Assembly: GCA_018396655.1 (NCBI GenBank)
Contig: JAGTQF010000010.1
Coordinates: forward strand, 1 to 38,869
Source of the DNA: Candidatus Bathyarchaeota archaeon
GTDB lineage: Archaea; Thermoproteota; Bathyarchaeia; Bathyarchaeales; DTEX01
DNA length: 38,869 bases
Reading direction: 5' to 3'
Made by a program: the position numbers and the translations under genes. Positions 9,155 to 17,046 of the stretch are shown here, piece by piece. Within the stretch, counting starts at the first letter, position 1. The number at the start of each line of letters is the position of its first letter. The notes below the pieces were generated by a model. The model had not been told where the DNA came from and did not search any database. It saw only the letters and a list, made by a program, of their open reading frames with translations.

Positions 9155-10048
9155 TTGAAGATTGTGGGTGGACCAAGCTCAATCGACTTGGCCCGTAAGA
9201 TAAGCGAGATGCTAGCTTTCCCATTAGTTAATATCAGGATGAAGCGTTTTCCAGACGGCGAATTCTACGTTAAATTCGAAGAGAATATTGCCGGGGAGAA
9301 CCTCTTAATCGTGCAGAGCTTATATCCGCCCCAGGATATTCACGCCATGGAATTATTTCTGATTCTTCATACAGCGAGGGACCTTGGCGCTGAAACTATT
9401 AGGGTTTTTGTGCCCTATTTAGCCTACAGCCGACAGGATGAGCGATATTTGGAGGGAGAGTGTTTAAGCGCAGCTATGATAGCTGAGATAATTGAGAGTC
9501 TCGGCGCTGATTCCCTCTACACGATTGATGTACATAATGAGAATGTCCTGAAAATGTATAAGATTCCAGTCTATAATCTTACGGCGTCTGGTGAACTCGC
9601 TAGATACTTTGCTAAAAAGACTCTTGAGAGACCACTAGTAGTGGCGCCAGACGATGAGGATTTGGCAAAAAGGAGGGCTGCATACGCTGCCAGAGTGCTT
9701 GGAGCCGACTGGGATGCTCTTGAGAAACGGAGAGACCGTTATACTGGTGAGATAGTAACTTTCGCGAAGGACTTGAATGCCCGTGGAAGGGATGCGATAA
9801 TAATTGATGACATAATAAGCACGGGTAAAACAACAGCCAACGCTGCTAAAATACTCAGGGAGCAGGGTGCAAAAAGAATATTTGTTGGGGTCTCCCATGC
9901 TCTACTCCTAGGAGATTCTATTAGGCTTATAATGGAAAGTGGTGTTGAAGAGATTGTGGGAACTGACAGTGTTGTAAATGATTATGCCAAGGTTTCAGTA
10001 GCCCCGATACTTGCTAGGGCGTTGAGGGGAGATATAGAGCAAGTTTAA
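9155..10048 (+). CDS. prs: Ribose-phosphate pyrophosphokinase (PRPP synthetase)
   Basis: PRPP synthetase, 297 residues. It makes 5-phosphoribosyl-1-pyrophosphate from ribose-5-phosphate and ATP for nucleotide, His and Trp synthesis. Seen: 'RMKRFPDGEFYVKFEENI', 'VPYLAYSRQDERYLEGE' (catalytic/ATP loop), 'TIDVHNENVLKMY' (the family's DxH), 'VAPDDEDLAKR', and the PRPP loop 'IIDDIISTGKTTANAAKIL'. The start is TTG; GGAGG lies seven bases upstream and no ATG is near, so TTG is likely correct. It stands alone downstream of a TATA-like element and next to a broken AbrB-like frame on the other strand. The length matches archaeal forms, slightly shorter than bacterial. Confidence 0.95.
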   Translation: MKIVGGPSSIDLARKISEMLAFPLVNIRMKRFPDGEFYVKFEENIAGENLLIVQSLYPPQDIHAMELFLILHTARDLGAETIRVFVPYLAYSRQDERYLEGECLSAAMIAEIIESLGADSLYTIDVHNENVLKMYKIPVYNLTASGELARYFAKKTLERPLVVAPDDEDLAKRRAAYAARVLGADWDALEKRRDRYTGEIVTFAKDLNARGRDAIIIDDIISTGKTTANAAKILREQGAKRIFVGVSHALLLGDSIRLIMESGVEEIVGTDSVVNDYAKVSVAPILARALRGDIEQV

Positions 10049-10105
10049 TACATCCATACTAATCCCCTACAATGATATCTCACTATCATCTTGATAATCC
10101 CCTAT

Positions 10106-10237
10106 CTAGGATGAAAACATTCTTTTTTCCACCGTAAATTCGTCACCCTCGTTGATGCCAAGTGCGTCACGAACATCTTTTGAGAGAATAATATATTCCT
10201 TCTTGCTAATTTTCCGCTCTGCCCTAAGGTCATTTAA
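10106..10237 (-). pseudogene. Start-less remnant of an AbrB/SpoVT-type DNA-binding domain
   Basis: A 43-codon minus-strand frame reads 'KISKKEYIILSKDVRDALG' then 'INEGDEFTVE'. This matches the swapped-hairpin AbrB/MazE fold (compare the usual K-G-x-x-x-(I/L)P-K-x-x-R-x-x-(L/I)-G-(I/L)-x-x-G-D). It ends at TAG 10106-10108. Upstream an in-frame TAA is met at 10238-10240 with no ATG, GTG or TTG between. An ATG (10231-10233) exists in the neighbouring frame, so one indel would explain the loss of the start. I read it as a decayed small regulator or antitoxin gene. It could be intact only if it uses a non-standard start. Too short for the ORF track. Confidence 0.5.
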
Positions 10238-10291
10238 TTAAAAGTTTTTAAGCGTCTTTGTCATGCTTATTTTAGGGGAGGGGACGACTTT

Positions 10292-10600
10292 ATGTCACAT
10301 GGAAGAAAGCGTAAGAAGAGCTTTATGGATGAAATTTTCAGCGGCTCTATTATTGATGAATTTGAGAGACTGTTTAGCGAGTTTTCCAGCGGTGAGGTTG
10401 CTGGTGGATACTCCATAAGTGTTGTTCAGACGCCAGAGGGAACAGTAGTTAGGGCTAGGGTTGGGAAAGATGTGGACGTAAACGAGCTGAGGAGGAGGCT
10501 TGAGCGGCAGTATCCGGGTGCAAGGATTGAGATTGAGGGTGGAAGACGGGAACCGCTTATAAGGGAGATATCAACAAGGGAGATTGAGGAGAAGGGCTAG
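10292..10600 (+). CDS. Small basic protein of unknown function
   Basis: I do not recognise a family. It has 102 residues, with a strongly basic start ('MSHGRKRKKSFMDEIF'), an acidic/aromatic helix ('IIDEFERLFSEF'), and a compact alpha/beta part, 'YSISVVQTPEGTVVRARVG' followed by 'DVDVNELRRRLERQYPG'. It ends in a charged tail. GGGGAGGGGA sits about seven bases before the ATG, a strong ribosome site, so it is surely translated. It runs the same way as prs, about 240 bases downstream, and converges on the Smc6/Nse-like operon with only 21 bases between stops. The fold suggests a small nucleic-acid or protein binder; that is a guess. Confidence 0.75.
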   Translation: MSHGRKRKKSFMDEIFSGSIIDEFERLFSEFSSGEVAGGYSISVVQTPEGTVVRARVGKDVDVNELRRRLERQYPGARIEIEGGRREPLIREISTREIEEKG

Positions 10601-10621
10601 CATAGAAATTAAGGCATAAGG

Positions 10622-11209
10622 TTATGCTTTAGCTTCGGTTTTTAGAAGCAGGTCTATTAGTTTTTTTTGGTCTACTTCAGCTCTTGTTCTCCACCCAAGG
10701 TATATTTGCCTATTCTCATCTTCAACCAAGTATCCTAGCCTTATGAATTTGTTTAGGTCTATGTCTACGCGCCACTCCGGTATCTTACTCCTCAATAGTT
10801 CTTCTAGCTCTTTTCTCTCAACCTTTCCTCCCTTGGATGTTATGTATGCTATTGATGTGCATAGTGCCGCTAGGTCGTCTATGCGCCAGCCAACCATCTT
10901 GGCTTCTTCAGCTCTTAAATTCTCTTTTAATGTTATATAGAATCTTGCTTTATCATATTGCTCAAGCGTCGGGTTTTCCGGCGGATTGGCTTCTTCCTCA
11001 AAGACTATTTTAACCGTTAATCCTATCCTGTCAAGATATTCATTTAGGAGGTTTATGACTTTTGGGTAGTCTGAGCCAACCTTCCTTCGTAACTCCCAGC
11101 CTTTTGCTCCAGGAATCGAGTGCCTTTTATAGAAGAGAAGCTGCGCTGCCTTTCTCATCTTCGCTATGTAATAGGCTTTTCTCCCAGTGCTTTTCGATTC
11201 TTTCTCCAT
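10622..11209 (-). CDS. Nse3/MAGE-like tandem winged-helix (KITE) protein of an SMC operon
   Basis: 195 residues, third gene of the SMC operon. The layout follows a MAGE/Nse3 domain. The first winged helix is 'KAAQLLFYKRHSIPGAKGWE' then 'DYPKVINLLNEYLDRIGLTV', with a beta strand in 'ARFYITLKE'. The second starts with 'LAALCTSIAYITSKGGKVER' and closes with 'FIRLGYLVEDENRQIYLGW' and 'RTRAE'. That ending recalls the MAGE 'YLEYxxVP...YEFLWGPRAxAE' pattern. KITE proteins bind kleisins and SMC heads; Nse3 also binds DNA. The ATG at 11209 is chosen because GAGGAG lies eight bases upstream; GTG 11218 is poorer. It overlaps the kleisin-like gene by 46 bases, so translation is probably coupled. The tandem-WH reading is fairly sure. 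Specific Nse3 kinship is from memory and needs profile search. Confidence 0.7.
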   Translation of the reverse strand: MEKESKSTGRKAYYIAKMRKAAQLLFYKRHSIPGAKGWELRRKVGSDYPKVINLLNEYLDRIGLTVKIVFEEEANPPENPTLEQYDKARFYITLKENLRAEEAKMVGWRIDDLAALCTSIAYITSKGGKVERKELEELLRSKIPEWRVDIDLNKFIRLGYLVEDENRQIYLGWRTRAEVDQKKLIDLLLKTEAKA

Positions 11210-12024
11210 TTCATCCACTCCTCGAAGCTTATTGGTATTGGGAATGATATAAGTTCGGCATCTTCCTTAGGTGAGGGCTTTTCATTGGGCAATATAAATA
11301 TCTCATCTTCTAGGATGTGCACCTCTAGTCTTGCATATCCATACGTTATTAGGAAACTCGTTAGGTAGGCCCTTCTCACGGTCTCTTCGTATGTCTCTGA
11401 ACCTATAAAGTCCCAGTATTTGATTCGCCCATACTTAGAGGCTGCTCCCTTAAGCTCCAGCCACATCTTCTCTAGCTCGGAGGCGAAGGATTCGCCCGAC
11501 AATATTCCTTCCTTAATCACTTCCTCTTTAGCGATTCTCTGGGCTTCAGTCTTTATATAGCCTATTCTCTGCCATCTCTCGCTTATTGGCGGTAGCTCGC
11601 TCCAGTATTTTAATGCTTCACGAAAACCCTCGATGGTCAATTGCTCAAACTCCACAATTGGACGCCATGTCTCAAGGAATATTTCAGCCATCTTCTCTCT
11701 TGGTAAGCTGCGAATTTTCTCCTCTATTAAAAATGGGTCTCTATAAAGCGCTGTTGCCCTACTCTTAACCCATTCACCCTGCATCTTAACGACTGACGCT
11801 ATGTGGTTTAGGGCTTCGGTATCTAGGCATAAGTCTTCAATACTCTCCCGCATTGGGAAAAATTCCCTAACAGCCCTAATCAGGTCTTCAACATCAACAA
11901 GATATGGGTCTAAACCCTTAATCTCAACAGACCTGCATAATTCAATTATTTTCAGGAGTTCTTCCCTAGCCTCCTTAACGCTCTTCCGCCTTTCATTCCC
12001 TCCCAATAATCTCTCCCCACCCAT
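11164..12024 (-). CDS. Nse4-like kleisin of an SMC operon
   Basis: 286 residues from ATG 12024; a TTG at 12033, overlapping the SMC stop as TTGA, would add three. The middle is helical and charged. The C-terminal part reads 'ETVRRAYLTSFLITYGYARL' then 'FILPNEKP' and 'ISFEEWMKW'. This follows, in order and spacing, the Nse4 C-terminal winged helix as I recall it (TVENIFxxSFxIRDGxARI ... LPxIEP ... LSYxDWE). That domain holds the SMC head in Smc5/6. The N-terminal helical part would be the neck-binding half. It lies between the SMC ATPase and the KITE-like gene with overlaps at both ends, the order expected for SMC-kleisin-KITE operons. Kleisin by position and motif; not proven. Confidence 0.65.
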   Translation of the reverse strand: MGGERLLGGNERRKSVKEAREELLKIIELCRSVEIKGLDPYLVDVEDLIRAVREFFPMRESIEDLCLDTEALNHIASVVKMQGEWVKSRATALYRDPFLIEEKIRSLPREKMAEIFLETWRPIVEFEQLTIEGFREALKYWSELPPISERWQRIGYIKTEAQRIAKEEVIKEGILSGESFASELEKMWLELKGAASKYGRIKYWDFIGSETYEETVRRAYLTSFLITYGYARLEVHILEDEIFILPNEKPSPKEDAELISFPIPISFEEWMKWRKNRKALGEKPIT

Positions 12025-12029
12025 GTTAA

Positions 12030-14075
12030 TCAAACAACTTCTCGAATTAATGATTTCCCATCAACATTTTGAACCGTTATTACGTGGACATCTTTGCCCT
12101 CAAAGAACATTTGGTTGGGCGTTATCGCAATATATTGTACACCCTCATTTTTAACGGCTGATATAAGCATGTTTGCTATAACCTCCCTATTCCTTGGGTC
12201 CATGTGGACATCATACTCATCTACGGCTCTGAAGGGTGATTTTATATGCTTTTGGAGAGCCAGTAGGAAAGCCATAGTCGCCGTGCTTCTCTCCCCTCCA
12301 CTCTGGGAATAAATGTTTAGTGGGACGGGTTGTGAACCCTTAAACCCAACATAAATCTCCAATCCAGCAGCCTCAATATCATTCTCATTAATTAGTCGCA
12401 CAAATCCCGAGCCGGCGACATGTGAGAGTATATTCTGATACTCTGTGTTCACGCTTTCCAATAGATTTTTGATGACGCCCCTCCATTCCTCCATCCTAAC
12501 TCTAATCTCTCTTAAGGTTTTCTCGCGGTTTTCAGCCGCAATCCGAGCCCTCTCCTTAAGCTCAAGGTACAGCTTTGAATAGGATTCATACATCTTCTCA
12601 ACATCCTCCGAAATATCCGCCATAGCCATTAAGCGCCCATCTATAATTCGGATTTCATCCAATATCTCCTCCGGACTCCTTAGAGTAGCTACTCTCGACC
12701 CCTTCTCCTCAGCCCTCTTAACAGCCTCCCCCAAACTTGAGAGAGAAGCGCTTAGATTCTTCTCTAGGATTTCAATCTCGCTCAGTAACTCGCTCCTTTG
12801 ATAGGAGAGAAGAGCCAATTTAACTTTATCCTCAATGAGGACATTTATTAAATCATTAAGTCTCCTCTCAACTTTGAACATCTCATCCTTCACGTCCAAA
12901 AGGCTAGTCTCTATATTCGCGAGTTTAATGCTTGAAATTTCGGCTAAATCCTCAACCTCGCCAATTCTAGACTTTAAGGTGTCAAAGAGTCTACTTAGGT
13001 TTTCAATGGCGTTCGCCGTCTCCAGCCACCTTGATTTAGCCCCCTCACTTATAATGTTTGGCTCGATTTCGCCCTTATCTATTGTGACAGCGAATCTTAG
13101 AATATCTCTTATATTTCTCTCGCCCTCATTAAGCAGCCCCTTTAAACTATCCATTATTTCATGGTATCTGGAGAACTCAACGTTATATTTCGCCCTCTCC
13201 CTCTCAAGCGATATCCTTTCTTCAAGGAGACTGCGCCATTCATCTCTGAGACTGGATATCTCCGCCTCAATTGACTTTAGTGAGGACTCACGCTCCCTAA
13301 TTGAGGACTCGATACTCTCCAGCTCAGTCTTTTTCACATTGACCTCCCGCCTAATCCTATTGGCCTCATCTTCTCTTCTAGATACCTCAGCCCAAGCTAA
13401 CTCACGCTCTAAGAAGCGCCTTTTTAAGGTGAGCTGCTTCTTCTCCTGATAGCGCTCATATTGCTCACGCCAGTAGCTGAGCGTCTGCTCAGCGGATTCA
13501 AGCATCTTATTGAGTGATTCTTCCTGGCTTATTAACCGGCTAAGCTTATTCTGCGCCTCAAGGACATTCTTACGGTAAGATTCAAGCCCAACGGCAGATT
13601 CAACGAGCCTAAGCTTCTCCTGAGGAGACAGTAGAATAAACTGCTCAGCCATATCCTGATGCATTATTATAAGCATATTATCTGGGTCAACATTGAAGCG
13701 TGACAGAAGCCTTAGCACATCGGCTTTGCTAGCGGCAGCGCCATCAATCTCAAACCAATATTTACCATCCCGCCTCAAAACCCTAGTTAAATAAATCTGG
13801 TCCTTATTGATTTTATGAATTGGACGCCTACCACCAACCCTAGAATTGTTCAGAACTATTGTTACTCGCCCAATATCCTTACCCCACCTTATTAGGTCGC
13901 TAAGCCTCTTAGAGCGCTCAGTATAAGATTGACCTAAAGCAACAGATATACCCAAAAGAATCGATGATTTACCAGAACCATTTGGGCCGCAAATCACATT
14001 AACACCTGGCCTAAGCGGTATCCTAGCGTATTCATAAGACATGAAGTTCTCGAGGATAATCTCTGATATCAACAT
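12030..14075 (-). CDS. Smc6-like compact SMC ATPase
   Basis: 681 residues, far shorter than SMC proteins (about 1,100-1,200). It has an N-terminal head with 'NFMSYEYARIPLRPGVNVIC', Walker A 'GPNGSGKSS' (30-38) and Q-loop 'MHQDMAEQFILLSPQEK' (138-154). Two coiled-coil arms span about 165-310 and 350-540. The C-terminal head has ABC signature 'SQSGGERSTATMAFLL' (590-605) and Walker B/D-loop 'SPFRAVDEYDVHMDPRNRE' (613-631). The 'GGERS', 'SPFRxxDE(Y/F)DVxMDxxNR' and late 'ITPNQM' motifs are those of Smc6 and Smc5, not of Smc1-4, Rad50 or bacterial SMC. No Zn-hook CxxC and no clear Gly-rich hinge is seen between the arms. GAGGG precedes the ATG. It leads an operon with kleisin-like and KITE-like genes and would act in chromosome organisation or repair. 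Confidence 0.85.
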   Translation of the reverse strand: MLISEIILENFMSYEYARIPLRPGVNVICGPNGSGKSSILLGISVALGQSYTERSKRLSDLIRWGKDIGRVTIVLNNSRVGGRRPIHKINKDQIYLTRVLRRDGKYWFEIDGAAASKADVLRLLSRFNVDPDNMLIIMHQDMAEQFILLSPQEKLRLVESAVGLESYRKNVLEAQNKLSRLISQEESLNKMLESAEQTLSYWREQYERYQEKKQLTLKRRFLERELAWAEVSRREDEANRIRREVNVKKTELESIESSIRERESSLKSIEAEISSLRDEWRSLLEERISLERERAKYNVEFSRYHEIMDSLKGLLNEGERNIRDILRFAVTIDKGEIEPNIISEGAKSRWLETANAIENLSRLFDTLKSRIGEVEDLAEISSIKLANIETSLLDVKDEMFKVERRLNDLINVLIEDKVKLALLSYQRSELLSEIEILEKNLSASLSSLGEAVKRAEEKGSRVATLRSPEEILDEIRIIDGRLMAMADISEDVEKMYESYSKLYLELKERARIAAENREKTLREIRVRMEEWRGVIKNLLESVNTEYQNILSHVAGSGFVRLINENDIEAAGLEIYVGFKGSQPVPLNIYSQSGGERSTATMAFLLALQKHIKSPFRAVDEYDVHMDPRNREVIANMLISAVKNEGVQYIAITPNQMFFEGKDVHVITVQNVDGKSLIREVV

Positions 14076-14111
14076 CCTTTAGCCCTCTCGAGACAATATA
14101 ATGAGCTAACC

Positions 14112-14125
14112 CTTTTTATTTAAGG
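14112..14125 (-). promoter_or_regulatory. TATA-like promoter of the SMC operon
   Basis: On the minus strand CTTAAATAAAAAGG lies about 40 bases before the SMC start. The predicted transcription start (about 25 bases on) leaves a leader of some 15-20 bases with the GAGGG ribosome site. Pattern-based. Confidence 0.45.
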
Positions 14126-14245
14126 ATATTCTATGGCATTCTCAATTAAAATCGCTCACGATCAGAATTTCTTAAAGCATTTTCTAGCAAAAATTATTCA
14201 GATTTAATCGGCTAAATTGCATTGATTTTAGGAAACATGCCTTAA

Positions 14246-15385
14246 TCATAAACTCAAACCCGCAGATAAGAGAAGCCTTCTTTTCACCCATAATGATTGG
14301 GTGGTGATTAAGAGTAGAGGGATTTTGATCTGCGGGGGATTCTGAGACTTCACCTCCCACATCACACTCTCCCTACAAATATAAAATCCATTGGATTCCA
14401 GGAACTCTTTTACACCCCTAATCTCTGCAATATAGTCTGTAACCGTAATATTCATGTATTGAAAAGTGTAATACTGCATTACCGCCGAATATAATATTGC
14501 GTTCAACTGGTCTGTTCTCAGGAGCACACTGCTAACACATGTTGGGTCAACCGGTAACCAGCCCCATGGTGGAATATAAATTATTGCCCAGCCATGCCAG
14601 CTCACACCATCTTCCCTAAGAGATAAATGCTTAGACCAAAGGTATGAACTTTGGTTATGATGAGGTACATAGATACAGCCAAGCTGCAGATAAGCTGGTA
14701 TACCAACAATTCGACAGAGAGTAATTAATAAATTAGATTGGTCATCGCAGTCACCTAAACCTGAGGAGAATGTTTCGATAGGATATTTTGGTATTTCCGA
14801 TGGCGCATACAATATGTTGGATGCAATCCATCTAATAATCCATCTGATAATAGTTAAGACTTTTGTTTCTGTGCCTACTATTCGCCGAGCTTCATTTTCT
14901 AAAATGGATAGGTTGGACTGCCAAAAAGATGTGGGTCCACAATATTTTCTCTTTAAATCTTCGGGAATATCGTTTAGTGTTCCCGACGAGGTTTCTGAGA
15001 GAGTGGGTAAATGCCGCCTCTTAAAAACCATCTTATAAGTGGCGCTATAACTTATCCTTTCGCCCGGCAGCAACCTTTCCTTCATGAGATTAAGCAATAT
15101 TATGGGGTTTCCATTCGCATCTGAGTTAAATCTCTCGATTGAATGAGATGTATTGACTAAATAAACTGTTTGCCAACTATTATTCATAAATAAACCTATC
15201 ATTCCATCACTTTCCCTCAAAAACCACACATTTTCACCTTTATTCTCATAGGTTACTTTAATTACCAGCATGAATACCCTATCTCTCTCGCCTTCCACTT
15301 TAAGCCAATGTAGCAGGAAAGCTGCTGAAATCAAAATTACGGCAATAGTTATGAAGCGATTTCGAAGTTTAATTGCATCTTTCAT
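14246..15385 (-). CDS. Membrane-anchored transglutaminase-like (papain-fold) protein
   Basis: 379 residues. A single N-terminal hydrophobic helix (11-28) follows a basic start and would anchor the protein with its body outside the cell. The transglutaminase core shows Cys213 in 'GLGDCDDQS', His264 in 'SWHGWAIIY' and Asp280 in 'WLPVDPTC', the full catalytic triad. Archaeal relatives are thought to be proteases or peptide-crosslinking enzymes at the surface; the substrate is unknown. A second hydrophobic patch near the C-terminus ('IPLLLITTQSLW') may touch the membrane. It lies 137 bases downstream of the DUF362 membrane protein on the same strand, so the two may be co-expressed. The fold is confident; the role is not. 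Confidence 0.85.
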   Translation of the reverse strand: MKDAIKLRNRFITIAVILISAAFLLHWLKVEGERDRVFMLVIKVTYENKGENVWFLRESDGMIGLFMNNSWQTVYLVNTSHSIERFNSDANGNPIILLNLMKERLLPGERISYSATYKMVFKRRHLPTLSETSSGTLNDIPEDLKRKYCGPTSFWQSNLSILENEARRIVGTETKVLTIIRWIIRWIASNILYAPSEIPKYPIETFSSGLGDCDDQSNLLITLCRIVGIPAYLQLGCIYVPHHNQSSYLWSKHLSLREDGVSWHGWAIIYIPPWGWLPVDPTCVSSVLLRTDQLNAILYSAVMQYYTFQYMNITVTDYIAEIRGVKEFLESNGFYICRESVMWEVKSQNPPQIKIPLLLITTQSLWVKRRLLLSAGLSL

Positions 15386-15522
15386 GAACTCTAACTCTCT
15401 ACCAAGTATTCGAGATGTTCACGCTGGTGATAAGGTAACTCAATTAAATAAATATAATCCTTCCTTTGTCATGGAATATAAATGTTGTTTGGGTTGGGGA
15501 TTTAGGGTTGCTTGGTATTGAG

Positions 15523-17025
15523 CTATTTTAGATGCAGCACGTAAATGTTCATGTAATCCTCATAAACTGTTGCTTGGTATCCAGCCCTTCTAATCTCTTC
15601 CATCGATAGCCTAAGCCAATATCCAAATGAGCCGCTTAAAGTATTATCTGGGTCGATTGAGCTTAATCCGCTGTAACCCTTTCTCTTCGCAACCTCAAGA
15701 AGAATATATTTCGCAGCCCAATAATCTAAGGCGACCGGGTCTGTACTAGCAGCTATGATGTTGACTCTAGTAGCGTCATTATAGGATGTTCTCGGCCCAC
15801 CGCGTGGTATAGCATTAACCCATATAGCATCAACTATATTTAGAGTTGAAAATCTAGTCTCAACCATTTCAGTTCCCATACCGCCTGTGCCCACAGTATT
15901 GTGTGCTCTAGCGCCAAGATTAGCCGTAAGCTTATCTGAGACAACGCCCATGTAATGCTTTACACATGCAGTGACACCATAGATGCTGTGGGTCTTTAAA
16001 ACTGGGAAATTAATCACCTTAAGTTTCTCGCCATCATATGTTCTATTTTCTTGGCTCCATATCCCATACTTAAAACTTATGTATGTGCCAAAGACGGTCC
16101 TAAACTTTGGATATGATACCATTATTCCTGTTCTAGGGTTTTTGGTGGCATTAACCACGTAACCATCCTCCAAGTCGCCCTCAAAATACTCGCTAACCAT
16201 CTTTGTGGTAATCTTATCCCAAAGGTATGCGGAAACCCTATATCCCCTCCTAGCAAATGAGTCTACAACGCTCTGAATTGACTGTGAAATATTTTCAGCA
16301 TTATTTCTACTCCAACTGAAGCTTCCACCAGAACCAGCCGAACCATACTGCGCCTGCCCATTATCAGCTACAACTATCTCACCGATAAATCCATCTGGGT
16401 GATTGAGAATAGCCTGAATAAGCGCCTTCACGAGGTCTGTGTTTGTTCCTCCCCTCTCATCCCATTGGCTATTTACCTTAATTATGACGACCTCATCCCT
16501 AGCGATTAAGCCATTTGGACCCCTATTTAACCCATACTCGGGAGACTTATAAAATAATAGTCCGTGCTCACCCATTAAGTCAATAATCTTGAGGATTCCT
16601 TCATCATCACCCCTAGTGCCATTTACAACGAATATACTTGAAGATGGCTCAAACTTAGCCAGCTTACTCTCAATTGTCAATCCAATCTCCTTCCCCGCTT
16701 CCCTTCTCATCAATATAAATATGCCCCATGTTGCTAATGAACCGCCAATAATTATAAGCGTAACTAATATTGGAAAAAGCCTCCTCAAGTTAATCTGCCT
16801 ATAAATTTTCTGGTGCAAGAGCTGGAGAAAAGGAAGAACATATATAGTTAACCAGAGGTAGCTGTTTGCCAGAGCCGCCCTCTGGCAGGGATAATTTATT
16901 CTTGAGGGTTTCGTTCCAGTCCTATAAATAAACCATAACAGACTAAATAGACCTATTATAAATGGGCTATAACGCAGTTCACGCAACTTCCTATATACCT
17001 TCGAAAAGAACATCTCCACAACCAT
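15523..17025 (-). CDS. DUF362 domain protein with N-terminal membrane helices
   Basis: About 500 residues. The N-terminus has up to three hydrophobic helices ('PFIIGLFSLLWFIY', 'YLWLTIYVLPFLQLL', 'FPILVTLIIIGGSLATWGIF') with 'PCQRAALANS' between them, a segment found in membrane-bound DUF362 proteins. The rest (about 130-480) is the DUF362 domain, with 'VVIIKVNSQWDERGGTNTD', 'FPVLKTHSIYGVTACVKHYMG' and 'DPVALDYWAAKYIL'. DUF362 proteins are poorly characterised and some are fused to ferredoxins; none is fused here. ATG 17025 is used; TTG 17046 and ATG 17013 are alternatives with no decisive ribosome site. It is followed by the transglutaminase-like gene. Confidence 0.82.
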   Translation of the reverse strand: MVVEMFFSKVYRKLRELRYSPFIIGLFSLLWFIYRTGTKPSRINYPCQRAALANSYLWLTIYVLPFLQLLHQKIYRQINLRRLFPILVTLIIIGGSLATWGIFILMRREAGKEIGLTIESKLAKFEPSSSIFVVNGTRGDDEGILKIIDLMGEHGLLFYKSPEYGLNRGPNGLIARDEVVIIKVNSQWDERGGTNTDLVKALIQAILNHPDGFIGEIVVADNGQAQYGSAGSGGSFSWSRNNAENISQSIQSVVDSFARRGYRVSAYLWDKITTKMVSEYFEGDLEDGYVVNATKNPRTGIMVSYPKFRTVFGTYISFKYGIWSQENRTYDGEKLKVINFPVLKTHSIYGVTACVKHYMGVVSDKLTANLGARAHNTVGTGGMGTEMVETRFSTLNIVDAIWVNAIPRGGPRTSYNDATRVNIIAASTDPVALDYWAAKYILLEVAKRKGYSGLSSIDPDNTLSGSFGYWLRLSMEEIRRAGYQATVYEDYMNIYVLHLK

Positions 17026-17046
17026 CCCACGAAGAAGCGAAACCAA

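Noticed and set aside
12835-13449. 204-codon plus-strand ORF opposite the SMC gene
   Set aside because: Antisense to a long coiled-coil gene. Its Ser/Leu-rich product is the usual complement of Glu/Lys/Arg-rich codons, and it has no motif.
12030-14075. Assigning the SMC ATPase as Rad50 or canonical archaeal SMC
   Set aside because: It has no CxxC hook, is far shorter than canonical SMC, and its GGERS/DEYDVHMD motifs fit Smc5/6 better. A genuine Rad50 with hook is present elsewhere in the window.
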